Assembly: GCA_011033025.1 (NCBI GenBank)
Contig: WFMF01000087.1
Coordinates: 372,001 to 436,000 of the forward strand
Direction: 5' to 3'
DNA length: 64,000 bases
From: Beroe forskalii
Taxonomy: Eukaryota; Ctenophora; Nuda; Beroida; Beroidae
A model generated the notes under the pieces. That model ran no database searches and had not been told where the DNA came from. It worked only from the letters and a program-made list of their open reading frames with translations. Shown here one piece after another: positions 21,401 through 31,989 of this stretch (position 1 is its first letter; every line of letters starts with the position of its first letter). The position numbers and the translations under genes were made by a program.

Positions 21401-24400
21401 TGGTCATTTGAGATTCTGATGGCAACGATCGGCTGTAAAGTCTACGCTTTCGATCCGACCATTTGGGCAGATGAGCGATACTTCAGGGATGAATATGGCA
21501 TAATATTCGAGAGACTTGGTCTATCTGCCGAAACAGATAGAGAATCAGGGATGTACACCCTCCAAGACCTGCTGAATAGGAACGGTCACCGATGGAACAA
21601 AATATCGTACCTTAAGTTCGATATAGAGGGGCATGAACTCGCTGGGTTACCAGTTTGGTTTCGCAGTGGAGCGCTGGACAACGTCCAGCAATTCGGGTTT
21701 GAATACCATTTGGAGAGCTCTCGAGATACGGCAGGGCTCTTGCGTACTATCCGTGATATTGTGGTAGAAGGGGATTTCAGACCTATCATGCACGATTTGA
21801 ACGGGTATAATGTCGCCTGTACTAGGCCTAAGTTAAAAATATCTCCATTTTTTAACTATGCCGAGGCAGTTTTTAAGAAGATCAATGGGAGTGAAACTTG
21901 TGACTGAATTTACTGGAAAAATTAAACAAGACCACAAATGCCAATTACCGATGTATCATAACCTTATTAACCATACAGTGTCAAGTGGCCGAGGTTGTCT
22001 GCCTCCGCTGCACTCAGCTTGTAGAGTCAGGACAGGAAACGTCTGGCATAAGATTGGTACTTTTTACTATGATGCTCATACAATCAACTCCCACACTAGT
22101 AGTCCATTAACCAATGATTTTGTGTTTATTGACATTTTTTGTACAAGATATTCTTGTCTTCAGATTATGAGTTTTATTCTGTTATACATGTTGATCGAAA
22201 TATAATTGCTGTATTTGAATACCTACTGATGGATTTTCAAAATTGGCTTCAGGCCAAATATCGCCAAGAATTGTGATTTACATACCGATAAAAATGTATA
22301 TTTTCACTCGATTAAAAGTTTAGTTTAATGGCCTAAAACATAACTACCAAATTCGACTTAATAATCCAACACAGCATTGTTTTAAGTAGTAAATTCCGAT
22401 TTCTCCAGTTTTCATTGAATAAAATGAAATTACCTGCTGCTGATATTCCTTGAACTCCTGAGACTGAGCATTCTTGAGAGCCACTGCTATAGCTGCAATA
22501 CTGTGCATGTGGGGGCCACCCTGGGGACAGAGATAGGTGAAATCATGCAGGGGTAGTATAGATAACAGGTACTGTATGAGCTGATCCAAGGTCTGCAAAG
22601 GTTATGGCAAACAAAATGCTGCAATTTATTTTCTATTCCAAAGAAGTTGCATCTGCTACAACTGCATCCAGATAGGTCTCAGTGCATCCAGATGGGTCCT
22701 AGCAGAGCTCTCTGCAGTGGAGACTTGCCACAACCTCTTGTATAGGAGTCAAAACAGAGGCGTGTGGTCTGTGGATTTTGCAGCAACAAAAGTACCAAAT
22801 AAATCTCACAGTTAACTTCCCCGATATATCCACCCTGTAGGGAAGGGAAGAGAGAAAAGTCGATGTTATCTTTCAGCTCGTACATGATATCGTTTCCCTT
22901 CTTATCCTGGGACCTGACCCCCGTCCTGTAGAAGATAAGGCCGCCCCGGGGTCCCCGTAGGGTCTTGTGGGTCGTGCAGGTAACTATGTCTGAGTACTCG
23001 AAGGGGTCGTTGATTACACCTGCGGCTACCAGTCCTGGGTGTGGATAGGGGTGTTAGGAGCAGCCTATCCTAGCAAAGTCACCTTTCATCTTCAGCTGAC
23101 GATGATGCTCACATGATTTTCAATTACACAGTCATACTTTTATATCTGTGCAGTACCTAATTTGGGGATAAAATCCAACATCAAAAGGAACCACCCTGTT
23201 CCTGAAACCGAACCCCAATTTCTAAGTACTCCCGGTATAACTTCCGGTATAACTTCAACTCATATTAATACTCATTACTCACCAGTGATGTGAGCCATGT
23301 CGCTGTGCAGGTATGCCCCCACATCAACACAAATCTCTTTGAAGCGTTTATAGTCCAGAGTACGGGGGTACGCACTGTACCCGGCTATGATTATCTTGGG
23401 GCGGAAAAGGGCTGCTGTCTCGTGTAGCTTGTCATAGTCAATGATTCCTGTCAGAGGTATAGTTTGTACAGATATGATGCATAAGAAGGGGTTACTTGAA
23501 TCGGAACTGATGACAATTCAACATAAAGGCAACTTTCATATTATTATTCATCCACACATCCATATCCACCTAACAATCTTTGAAGTGAAGTCTAAACTGT
23601 AGGTATAAAGTCACATTTAATACATGATTACTGAAATGAAAAAAGCAATTTGTACTCAACTCCCATCCAAAACACAGTATATCCTAGGAATCATGTCATA
23701 CTTCATGCCATACTGCCATGATTGAAATTTCAAAGTTTCAATCTTTAATGATTCCTTTAGCATCAAGTCTGTAAGGCATGCTCTCGAAGAAAATGCTGGT
23801 AGCAGATATTCTCTTGGTATCTGTCATGTATCCGTGAGTGAGATGTCCCCCAGCAGGAAGATCCAGTCCCATGATCCGATCATGGGGCCGCAGCACTCCT
23901 GTGAAGACTGCCAAGTTGGAGGGGGATCCTGAGTAGGACTGGACATTGCAGCCCCATTTTGCAGGGTCCAATCTGCGAGGAAAAGGGACTAGACATGGAA
24001 CTGCCGCTTTAGGACTATTTTATGTAAATACTTCACAACATGATTCAAAAATTGACTAACTATCATTATCAAGCTCAGTTATTGTTTTGCACATGTGCAA
24101 CTAAATATAACAATGTTATCTGATCAGCTCACAAACATTACAGACATTGCAACACCATTCACTTGAGTCTACCCTGGCTCACCTAAAGGTTTCCAGTGCT
24201 CTCTTTTGACAAAGGAGCTCTATTTGATCAACATATTTACAGCCCCCATAATATCGTGCCCCAGGGTATCCCTCAGCATACTTGTTTGTAGCACAACTCC
24301 CAACAGCTTCCCTCACATCAAGTGTGGTGAAGTTCTCTGATGCTATGAGTTCTAAACCTTCCACCTGAATCACAATAGAGTTTTAAAGGAAAAAGTATAA

Positions 24401-24947
24401 TAATTTGCATATTTCATTGAAGGAGAATCTATTAGATTTATATGATCGAAGTTACGATATTATGATGTATGCTACACAAGAGTTAAGTGAAACAAATGTC
24501 CACAGAGATCATATGATTTAAATGTGCTAGGGAGATGTTGCATGATCATAAAATATACTCTCTGCATTTACACTCTGGTATGATGTTCATCAAACATGAT
24601 GCTGTATTAGTTTTTGTGACTACCTACATGGAAATGAAATATTTGATTTAATTCAATTGAAAGTTTTGGAGCACAATGGAAAATGTGTACCACATTAAAA
24701 TAGAAGGCCTACTTCTTGGGCTGAGCTTTAAGGCAAAAAAATCACCAATGGAAATGTAAGATAGATTGGAAGTTCTTACACATAACAAGGAAACACCATT
24801 ATCTAACACCCCTTGCACTGACCTGTCTCTTTTTTCTTGCTTAAGGAGGTTGAAAATTTCTGGGTCACTTGAAGATAATGGTTCAGAACCAGTCCAGAGA
24901 GACCTTTTAAAGAGACTATGGATGGGCATAAATCGTCTGCACAACAT
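18457..24947 (-). CDS. SHMT2: Serine hydroxymethyltransferase, mitochondrial type, eight exons
   Basis: PLP enzyme converting serine and tetrahydrofolate to glycine and 5,10-methylene-THF. Coding exons: 24947-24819, 24364-24183, 23972-23755, 23447-23283, 23034-22835, 22520-22434, 19594-19480, 18803-18457; together 1443 bases, 480 residues. The first exon ([16 protein letters not shown], then [13 protein letters not shown]) looks like a mitochondrial presequence followed by the SHMT2 start. Family blocks are complete: [45 protein letters not shown], the PLP-binding lysine in TTHKTLRG (about residue 255), [19 protein letters not shown] and GGLRLGTPA. Introns 1, 2, 4, 6 and 7 are GT-AG. Intron 3 has no GT donor and would be GA-AG. 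Intron 5 is GG-AG if the conserved LQGG-PH is joined exactly; a GT donor six codons further would insert GGYIGE. Intron 7 holds a donor-site minisatellite. Confidence 0.93.
18985..19500 (-). repeat. 30-bp minisatellite made of SHMT2 exon-7 donor copies (~15 units)
   Basis: On the minus strand each unit is GACCTCAAACCTAAGGGAAT plus AG|GTGAGTGG, that is, the last 22 bases of SHMT2 exon 7 and its 5' splice site. The exon-joined copy is at 19500-19471. The other units follow into the intron, with a gap of unrelated sequence at about 19374-19410. The 30-bp period keeps the frame, each unit encoding [10 protein letters not shown], and the array is open for 78 codons. Every intact unit offers the same donor, AATAG|GTGAGT. 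Confidence 0.93.
19610..20950. other. Part of SHMT2 intron 6, nothing recognised
   Basis: AT-rich intron sequence without supported ORFs. The part just before 20957 ends in TTTTACAG, which could be an acceptor for a 5' UTR exon of the nested methyltransferase gene. Confidence 0.5.
20957..21907 (+). CDS. METTL24/FkbM-like methyltransferase, intronless, nested in SHMT2
   Basis: A 316-residue ORF on the strand opposite SHMT2, inside its sixth intron. Residues 11-30 form a single hydrophobic helix after a basic start ([12 protein letters not shown]), giving a type II membrane topology, probably Golgi or ER. The remainder resembles the animal METTL24-like group of FkbM/Methyltransf_21 proteins: [14 protein letters not shown] (139-152) as the SAM-binding loop, YAFDPT (163-168) and [10 protein letters not shown] (218-227). 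Six cysteines sit in the luminal part. The substrate is unknown. Lack of introns between many split genes suggests retroposition, but no poly(A) tail or target duplication is evident. The first ATG is taken as start; a second lies at codon 7. Confidence 0.85.
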   Translation: MYFTRKMRKKRYVLLLVGIITLGITITPFLSNAVKSTGLTETVHSLIRSQRLQKVRRTLCELDEQRLNSLRNISFETEPDSRLEELFHRFITDPFQTPCRELHPFGGRWMEEPCVQYHDGRKYVCMDDIVRDIEADECLVYSFGLNTDWSFEILMATIGCKVYAFDPTIWADERYFRDEYGIIFERLGLSAETDRESGMYTLQDLLNRNGHRWNKISYLKFDIEGHELAGLPVWFRSGALDNVQQFGFEYHLESSRDTAGLLRTIRDIVVEGDFRPIMHDLNGYNVACTRPKLKISPFFNYAEAVFKKINGSETCD

Positions 24948-26859
24948 TTTTACTTTTTGAGCTCAAGATATTTTTCAAAAGTTTATCATAAAAAATGAAG
25001 ATTAATTTCTTCAATCTCTTAAGACACTAATTGTCAGGATTGATAATGATTAAGATAGAAATCTTCCTCATTTATTGGTAACTTTGTACTTGGCACAGTG
25101 TTGACTCTATAAGCGAGAATTGAGCCTGCTGGCATAATTCTTGTTATCTGTTGTTCCCTTATGCATGCACTTAATTTCCCTACTCCTGTTATTTCTGAAA
25201 GAAAAGACTTAGAAATCATGAGGTGCCTGCATTGTTCCCCATTGATTGAATGAATTGATAAAATGATAAATGCACACAATTGCTTGTGCTTGCCATTTCG
25301 TGTGGACATCAATGTAAAAGTGTGTTTTGATCAACCCATTTGATTGACAGGGAATGATGAACCTATCTTATGATGATTAAAGTTCCTTATACCATATGTA
25401 CATGGATTTTTGAACATGCATAGGTTTCACATGTGATCATCAGTTCATGAATGCTGAACGCTGGGCATATTTAGTTGTAATGATCCTGGCACATTGGCTG
25501 AATTCTTCTTCATGTGTAAATCAATATGCATTTTGGAACTATGAACTCTGAAAGGAATAAACTTTTCATATGCTAGCTGGACACTGGCTGTGGTGCACAC
25601 ACGTGCAATGTGAATACTGCTCTCTGATTGGTCAACGGATGTCAGCATGTTACCACAGTAAAGGTAGTATGTACAAAATTTCTGTTGCCAACCCTCCTCA
25701 ATGCCTTTTTGTAAGACAAAAAGGACAGAGGGGGAAGGAAAATATCATATTGGAGAAAAGTCTTGCAGATTGATGTCTTGAAGAAAGTTTTCTTTATGAA
25801 TTGAATATATTTCAATATATATTACAAACACAATAGGTACTTGAATCAAAACATGTAAACATAATGGTAGTAAAATGTCACAATAACACCATTAATTACT
25901 CAATTATGGTATCACTAGCAGGCCCGGTGAATGTTGATTTCAAAGGAGCAAACGACGAAAGTTGCGATGCGCTCGTGGTTAGGTGAATGTTGATTTCAAA
26001 GGAGCAAACGACGAAACTTGCGACGCACTTGTGGTTAGGCATTAGGAAACACTAACGCATTGTTTGACTGGTCTTACTGTGAATTATGATTTTTCCTTCA
26101 TTCGTATACTGAATAAAGCTGCGTTAGAAATGGAAAAAAATTAGATATTAATTTTAGGCCTTGCCTGGTGCGCGCTCAGACTAAGCGCAAATTCATAATT
26201 CTACGCATTTCGTCTTGTAAGTTCGTAACTATATCTGAAATAACTTTGACGCGCGCAGAGTTTCTGCGTTGCGCGCAAGATTAAAATGCGCTGTGTTTGT
26301 TAGTTCAACAATTTTGTTTCCCTTACGTTTACGTGAAGTGTTCTGAATCGAAATTCGTGAACTTCTCATTAATTTTGAAACACGCCGAGATGTAGGAATA
26401 TCGTTCGATGCGAATTTATTTAATCGGTTGAACTCTACTGTTTAGATATTTTTTGTAATAATTTCCTACTTTCCTAAGCGTCCGATAATGTCGTCCAAAA
26501 TTCCTATATGCCTCATGAACTACGGATTTAAAAACATCAACATTTAAAAGCAACATCTCGACAGCTTAAATCACTAACGTAATAGTAACACTACTTTAGA
26601 AACTACTTTATGTTGCACGTGCGCTAATATCCAATCTCCATAGCAACGGCACCTCTTTTCTCCCGTTTGCATTCGTTTCTCTTGATATTTTCTTGGCAAG
26701 CTCAAATTTAATTCGGTGCGGAAGCACAAACATTATTCACGTGCTCTTACGAAATTATAATTAAGATAATAGAAAAAATGTATAACAATTGATGACAGTG
26801 CATAATTGAGAATATATTTATGATGCACATAATAAAGAATGATTTCTTCAAGAAATCAA
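24948..26859. other. Intergenic stretch between SHMT2 and the zinc-finger gene
   Basis: No supported gene. It should hold the SHMT2 promoter and the 3' UTR of the zinc-finger gene. At about 25750-25795 lies a fragment, GGAGAAAAGTCTTGCAGATT and onward, of the fold-back element that is complete at 59.4-60.6 kb. Confidence 0.55.
25926..26037. repeat. Tandem duplication of a 56-bp unit
   Basis: GGTGAATGTTGATTTCAAAG and the following 36 bases occur twice with a spacing of 56, differing at about five positions. Confidence 0.9.
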
Positions 26860-27906
26860 TCATGATGCAACTCTTCTTGTTGTGGAAATGGATTCTATGA
26901 ATTGTCCTTGTTTCTTAAATATCTCATTGAAGGAAGGAATACAACCTGACTTTAAAACATAGTTACAAAGCTTTCTGTAATGTTCATCAGACTTGACATG
27001 CTGAATTCCACTCTGTATATTTGCCCATTTAAAGTTAGATTCACAGACTTTGCAAAAGACTACTGAACACTCTGGAAACTTATTCATCATTGATTTATGC
27101 AAGCCACAGAACTCACAGCCAACAACTCGGCAACAACAAGAACTCTGTAACTCATGGGGATTAAATAAACCAGAAATTTCATATTGTGAGCTTACAACTT
27201 TCAGATACTTGACAGGTAGCTTATTTTTCTCCATAATGAACTTTTTCAGGCTTTCAATATGGCAACTCATTTGACCATGGGAAAGTTCAAAATTAAATAT
27301 GTCAGGGTTATAAGACAGTGTTTCATTGCAAAGTGTGCACTCAAGTTCTGCATCTGCATCATAAACAATTCCCCGACCTTTAATATCACACTGAGTAACC
27401 ATCCAATTATGAGCAATGCTTCCCATGTTCCTAGCATGAAAAGAATTATAGTGCTTCTGCCAATGCTGCTGGTCCACATAATGTTTTGAGTCAGAACAAA
27501 GAGAACAACACCACATGGCATTATGCTTGCCTGGTACAATGGGGGCTGAAGTAGTGTTGGAGTCTAGTGGATGCTGCATTAACATGTGAGAGTCACGTTC
27601 CTGCCAGCTTTCAAAAGCAGCACCACACACTGAACAGCAGCGTTGATCACCAGGCTGGTGTGCATGGTGGGTTGCATTGTGGAGGTCTACATCAGACCAT
27701 GAATCAAACTGAATTTTGCAAGGTTTGCACTTCATCTGTTGCTTAAAAGTGAAGTTATCTATGATGTTTTTATCTGGATCTAATTCAAAATCATCATCTG
27801 CCTCCTCAAGATCATCCAGTTTTCTATATAAAGTTGTCAACAACTCCTTAAGGTCTTGTCTAGCAACATTAAGTTCCTCATTAGATTGTTCAAAGCTACT
27901 AGCCAT
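26860..27906 (-). CDS. Zinc-finger protein, single exon, 348 aa
   Basis: An uninterrupted ORF with an acidic, coiled-coil-like start (residues 1-45) followed by several C2H2-type units: C60-x2-C63 with H76/H80, C91-x2-C94 with H107/H112, C134-x2-C137 with H149-H157, an isolated C190-x2-C193 pair, C264-x2-C267, and C285-x2-C288 with H303/H309 near the C-terminus. Spacing is irregular and the TGEKP linkers of ordinary C2H2 transcription factors are missing, so it may bind RNA or protein rather than DNA. I do not recognise the family. It stands alone between repeat-rich stretches; a transposon origin is possible but no transposase domain is visible. Confidence 0.7.
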   Translation of the reverse strand: MASSFEQSNEELNVARQDLKELLTTLYRKLDDLEEADDDFELDPDKNIIDNFTFKQQMKCKPCKIQFDSWSDVDLHNATHHAHQPGDQRCCSVCGAAFESWQERDSHMLMQHPLDSNTTSAPIVPGKHNAMWCCSLCSDSKHYVDQQHWQKHYNSFHARNMGSIAHNWMVTQCDIKGRGIVYDADAELECTLCNETLSYNPDIFNFELSHGQMSCHIESLKKFIMEKNKLPVKYLKVVSSQYEISGLFNPHELQSSCCCRVVGCEFCGLHKSMMNKFPECSVVFCKVCESNFKWANIQSGIQHVKSDEHYRKLCNYVLKSGCIPSFNEIFKKQGQFIESISTTRRVAS

Positions 27907-28004
27907 GAATACGTTGTATGCTATACACAGTGTTAGAAGTAAAATTTAACAATATTTAAGTTCAAGTTGTATTGGTATTGTCTTTGAAAGATAGATAATA
28001 AGAA

Positions 28005-28313
28005 GGGGCCATCCATAAAGGACGTCTGCAAAGAAGGGGGAGTCTGGGCAATGCGGACGTCCGCATTTATGAAAACTTTGGTCAATTTGAGTAGTTTTTC
28101 ACTTGAAAATAGTCGATTTTTTAGAATTTCGACTAAGATTTTTGACATTGAGTCAAATAATAAAGTTGATTTTGTCACCATATTTGAGGAAAAGGGCATA
28201 AAAATGATGAAACAAAAGATTTTCAATGAAAATGCGGATGTCTGGAGGATGGAAGGTATACCAGGTTGTGGACGTTTGTAGAAATTTTGCAAACGTCCTT
28301 TATGGATGACCCC
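28005..28313. mobile_element. MITE with GGGGCCATCCATAAAGGACG ends
   Basis: The 25-bp ends are inverted (right end GGGGTCATCCATAAAGGACG). A second member lies at 55812-56212. Flanks here show no clear target duplication, so this copy is older or its edge has changed. The internal ORFs are repeat sequence and not genes. Confidence 0.8.
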
Positions 28314-28639
28314 AAAGCTATCAAACTGGGAGAGATATGCCCCTCACCCAAGCTGCCGAAGGCAGCATTAAGGGTGATGGGTTTCTCTGAGGAGAAGAGA
28401 ACAAAAGCCAAATGATTGATCCTTCCCAATCATTTGGCTCCTGTGAACATATCTGCAGGATAATGGTGTAATCTGAGGTTGTGTTGAGAAACACAATTTT
28501 TATATTTTTTTAATTATAAAAAGCTGCTCAGTGCTCAGACTAAACAGAGATTAGTGAAACTAATTTGGTGATACACCAAGCAGAGTGAGGTGACTAAAAT
28601 GAGTCATTCACCAAGCAAAGTTGAATATTGAATAAATGT

Positions 28640-28860
28640 TGTTCGCAAGGTAGCGCAGTGGTTAAGGCATCGTAATTTCAATCAAGAGGTTTATGGTTCA
28701 ATTCCCCGCCATGCCACCGTGCTAAGGGTGAGAACTCTCACCTAAGCAGCCACACGGTTCACTCAGCCGAGCGTACAGGAAACTGTACGGGAGGGTTAAA
28801 TGAGGAGCTGCCCATTGCAGCGAAGTCTCGGGCGAAGAAAGCATGGATTACACTTCCTTA
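28640..28860 (+). mobile_element. tRNA-derived SINE
   Basis: The head contains both internal RNA polymerase III promoter boxes: box A TAGCGCAGTGG near 28652 and box B GGTTCAATTCC near 28694, 40 bases apart, followed by GCCATGCCACC. The acceptor stem does not pair as in a true tRNA, and an unrelated body follows. I therefore call a SINE, not a tRNA gene. The 3' end is uncertain. Confidence 0.65.
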
Positions 28861-29044
28861 ACCGTCACTGGCTTGATTACACTTAAATCCTTTGATTCCT
28901 GTCACTGGCTGTTACAGCTGTTGGAATAGAAGTAAAACCTTCAAAAAAACATGAGAGGGGCCAGGCAACATCTGACAATATTCTTAAACTCTAACCAATT
29001 CTATACTTATACTTTATCCTTTCATATTCATATCATGTAGAAAA

Positions 29045-29745
29045 CTTGCTAAACGCGTATATCCCTGTGTGGCTCGCTGCTCGCGCGGTGCGCTTCTCCA
29101 GCACGGGAGTTTCCTAAGCCCGCATAGGTGTGTGTACGCGCCGCGCGAGCCCACACAGGGATATACGTGTTTAGCAACACAGGAGTGTGTCCCGTAGGGA
29201 AGCGTTGTCTGACGTCGTCAGACCCACGAATCTGCGAGTCGTGGCGCGCGCGCTTCACGCCTTCACGCGCGCTACCGCCTACCCTACGGGTTCTGAGGAA
29301 GCGCGCCGCGCAACGCAGACAGGGATATACGTGTTTAGCAATACTCCATCTTACGGAGCCTCATTTTGTTGTCAGACGTTGTCTGACCCCTTCGCCTTCG
29401 GCAACGTCTGACAATCATTTTGCGGCTTGCGCGCGCGAGTGCGAACAAACAGGGACACCTAACATGTGGTAAGCGCGCGCGGGGTAGGATAACATCCTTG
29501 ATCCTACGCGAGCCCCGCCGCGCAATTATGCGAACAGGTATATACGTATTTAGCTTGCTAAACTTGCTAAACACGTATATCCCTGTCTGCATTGCGCGGC
29601 GCGCTTCCTCAGGGTAGCGCGGCGCGCGTACGCACACCTATGCGGGCTTAGGAATTGCTAAACGCGTATATCCCTGTTATCGTCGCGCGGGAAGCGCGCG
29701 GCGCGTACACACACCTATGCGGGCTTAGGAAGTATTTAGCTAATC
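29045..29745. repeat. GC-rich repeat island I
   Basis: About 700 bases with very high CpG content inside AT-rich DNA. Two motifs recur in both orientations: AAACGCGTATATCCCTGT and CCTAAGCCCGCATAGGTGTG. A third, TTGTCTGACGTCGTCAGACC-like, can fold on itself. The same motifs occur at 60655-61020, so this is a dispersed repeat family. Many ORFs result from the lack of stop codons in GC-rich DNA and are not credible genes. Confidence 0.8.
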
Positions 29746-30431
29746 ACAAATGACAATGTGACACATCGCACATGCACAGCGTTGCTCTAACCAGATCCCT
29801 ACGCGCGCGCCGCGCCTTGCTCCAAACTAGGAGCAAGACGACGCGACACCCCTGGTTAAAAGCACCGTCTATCAGTTTCAAAAACTATAACGTATTAAAC
29901 TTAAAGCAACTGCAAAGTGATGCACTTGCACATGCATATGATCATGAAGTGAGCATAAATTCAGTTTTTAAATTTTACTCTTAGAATTATGTGAGATCAC
30001 GCAATATGACTCAACTTTTTAGATAAAATTAAAATGTAAAATAAAAATGTCACAAGAATGAATTAAGAAAATAAATGTGATATAGCTTTGAACGTAGATT
30101 TATCTGCATAATTGCACTATACTGATACAACTACAAAAGCTAAGGCACTTATACTTATAGCTTAATTCCAGGGTATTGGGACATTTTTCGCCACGATTTT
30201 CAGACTCCCAGTCCCCCTATGGAATTGTATGTCCCCCTTTAGTATGTTCACTCAGCACACTTTTCACAAATTTGAGAAACCTCGCCTTGGAGTTTTCATT
30301 TGCAAGTGTAACGTTCGCCAATATGGTGGATCATGGATGGAAACAGATGCGAATTGCGAACGCTTCTTCATCTTGTTCTTCAAATTCGTGCAGGATTTAC
30401 TTGTCGTTGCACCATTTCTAAATCAACATAT
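29746..30431. other. Intergenic stretch, no gene recognised
   Basis: Starts with the fading edge of the GC-rich island and passes into AT-rich sequence. I see no supported feature. Confidence 0.45.
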
Positions 30432-31632
30432 GGGATCGTTCACATATTACGTAATCAATTTTTGGGCATTTTTTACCCCCTCCCCCCCCTCCGTAATCAA
30501 ACGTAATCATGGCCGAACCCCCCCTCTTTTTCGGAAAATATTACGTAATCATGGCCCAACCCCCCCCCCCTCCTTCAGATTTTTGACGTCACCAAAAAAC
30601 TATATTAACTGACAAAAAATTAGAACAGTATCGTGTGTTTCAATTCAATCATCAACATCATCGAACTGAAGATGACATTCAAAGCTTCTTTTAGTTTTTC
30701 CTACGGAAATCTTGCCTACGACAACTCCTCTGACAATGAGATGTACACCTCCTCCTCTTTCTCTTCCTCCAACGCATCCTTATCTGCTCATCATCCTCCT
30801 TTACCTCCAACAGATCATCCTCCTCCTCCTCTACACCTGAGGCCCCCAGTTCCACTAAAGAGCCAGAAATCAACGTCTTGGTCCCACCTCAACCTCCTTC
30901 AAAACCGATGAAACCAAAGTTTAGTATCCGTGTCCTGCTCATCTGCCACCAAAGCCGACAGAACCCAAGATCCAGATCAGCCCAAGCCCCTTAGTGCCAG
31001 ATCAGAATCTGGCAACTTCACAGACAACTGCAGCTTCCTACACCTTCATCAAAAAGAGTGATTCCTGGATAATGGAGCTGCGGATGTACGCCAAGACCTG
31101 CTCTGGCATCAACTCTAGAGCTCTAGGGAAAGAAAGGCCTCCGAACCTCTGATCAAGCACAGAGCAGCAAACCTTATATACAAAGAGGCACTGAAGTGGT
31201 TTGGAAGAGTTCAACGAATGGAGTACATCCCTCCTATATGGACAGCACTAAAGGAACTATACATTCTGAACCATATTGAGTTAGAGTAGATCATGTTTTA
31301 ATCATAATTATGAAATTTTGACAATTTTTTCTGTAAATGGTTAATTTTTGGTAATAAAAATTCGGAAATCCTATAAATTTTCATAAGAAATTATTGAAAT
31401 TTTCATGAAAATTCTTTAAATTTTTATAAAAATTCTTGAAATTTTCATGAAAATCCTTTAAATTTTCATAAAATTTCGTGAAATTTTCATAAAAATCCTT
31501 GAAATTTTCATGAAAATTTAGATATTTTGATTACGTAATCATTGGCCAAACCCCCCCCCCCTCGTAATCAAACGTAATCATTTGGAAACCCCCTCCCCCC
31601 CTCGGCTGATTACGTAATATGTGAACGATCCC
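30432..31632. mobile_element. 1.2-kb inverted-repeat element with GGGATCGTTCACATATTACG ends
   Basis: The ends, GGGATCGTTCACATATTACG plus TAATCA, are inverted copies and are followed on both sides by C-runs and CGTAATCAAACGTAATCAT. The flanks agree with a TA (or ATAT) target duplication, as in Tc1/mariner-type elements. The middle has a short proline/serine-rich ORF (30633-30911), a broken coding-like stretch near 31130-31290 (LIKHRAANLIYKEALKW) and, at about 31330-31520, a tandem array of GAAATTTTCATGAAAAT units. No transposase is recognisable. Confidence 0.75.
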
Positions 31633-31989
31633 ATATTGGCTAACAGTAACACGGAGAAAATATTCTCAAATAGTCCCATGATGTTACTGTTACAGTTAAT
31701 CGACATGCTTTACCTAATTACCTAAATTTATTAAACTCAAACTTTAAAGGTTTAAAATAACTATGATTAAAAAACGAAACAAACTATATATTCTGGAATA
31801 TGATTTCGAGTTGCCCAAAAGCTGATATAAAAATTTGTCACTCATGACTCAGTAAATATCAATAAGCAACTATTTGATCTGCCAATTAAACCTACTAGTC
31901 GGTTCCCGTCCTACGGACGGCGAATGATGGCAGCCGCATGAGCTAACGGCCACATGTCCCTTTGACAGTGATTTGACCATGCGAGTTTG

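Noticed and set aside
28051-28292. ORFs on both strands at 28.05-28.3 kb
   Set aside because: They lie completely within a MITE and recur in part in the copy at 55.8 kb.
28645-28725. Functional tRNA gene
   Set aside because: Boxes A and B are fine, but the acceptor stem does not pair and the sequence continues into a SINE body.
29049-29637. Several overlapping ORFs in the GC-rich island
   Set aside because: High GC content removes stop codons. The frames overlap on both strands and follow the repeat motifs.
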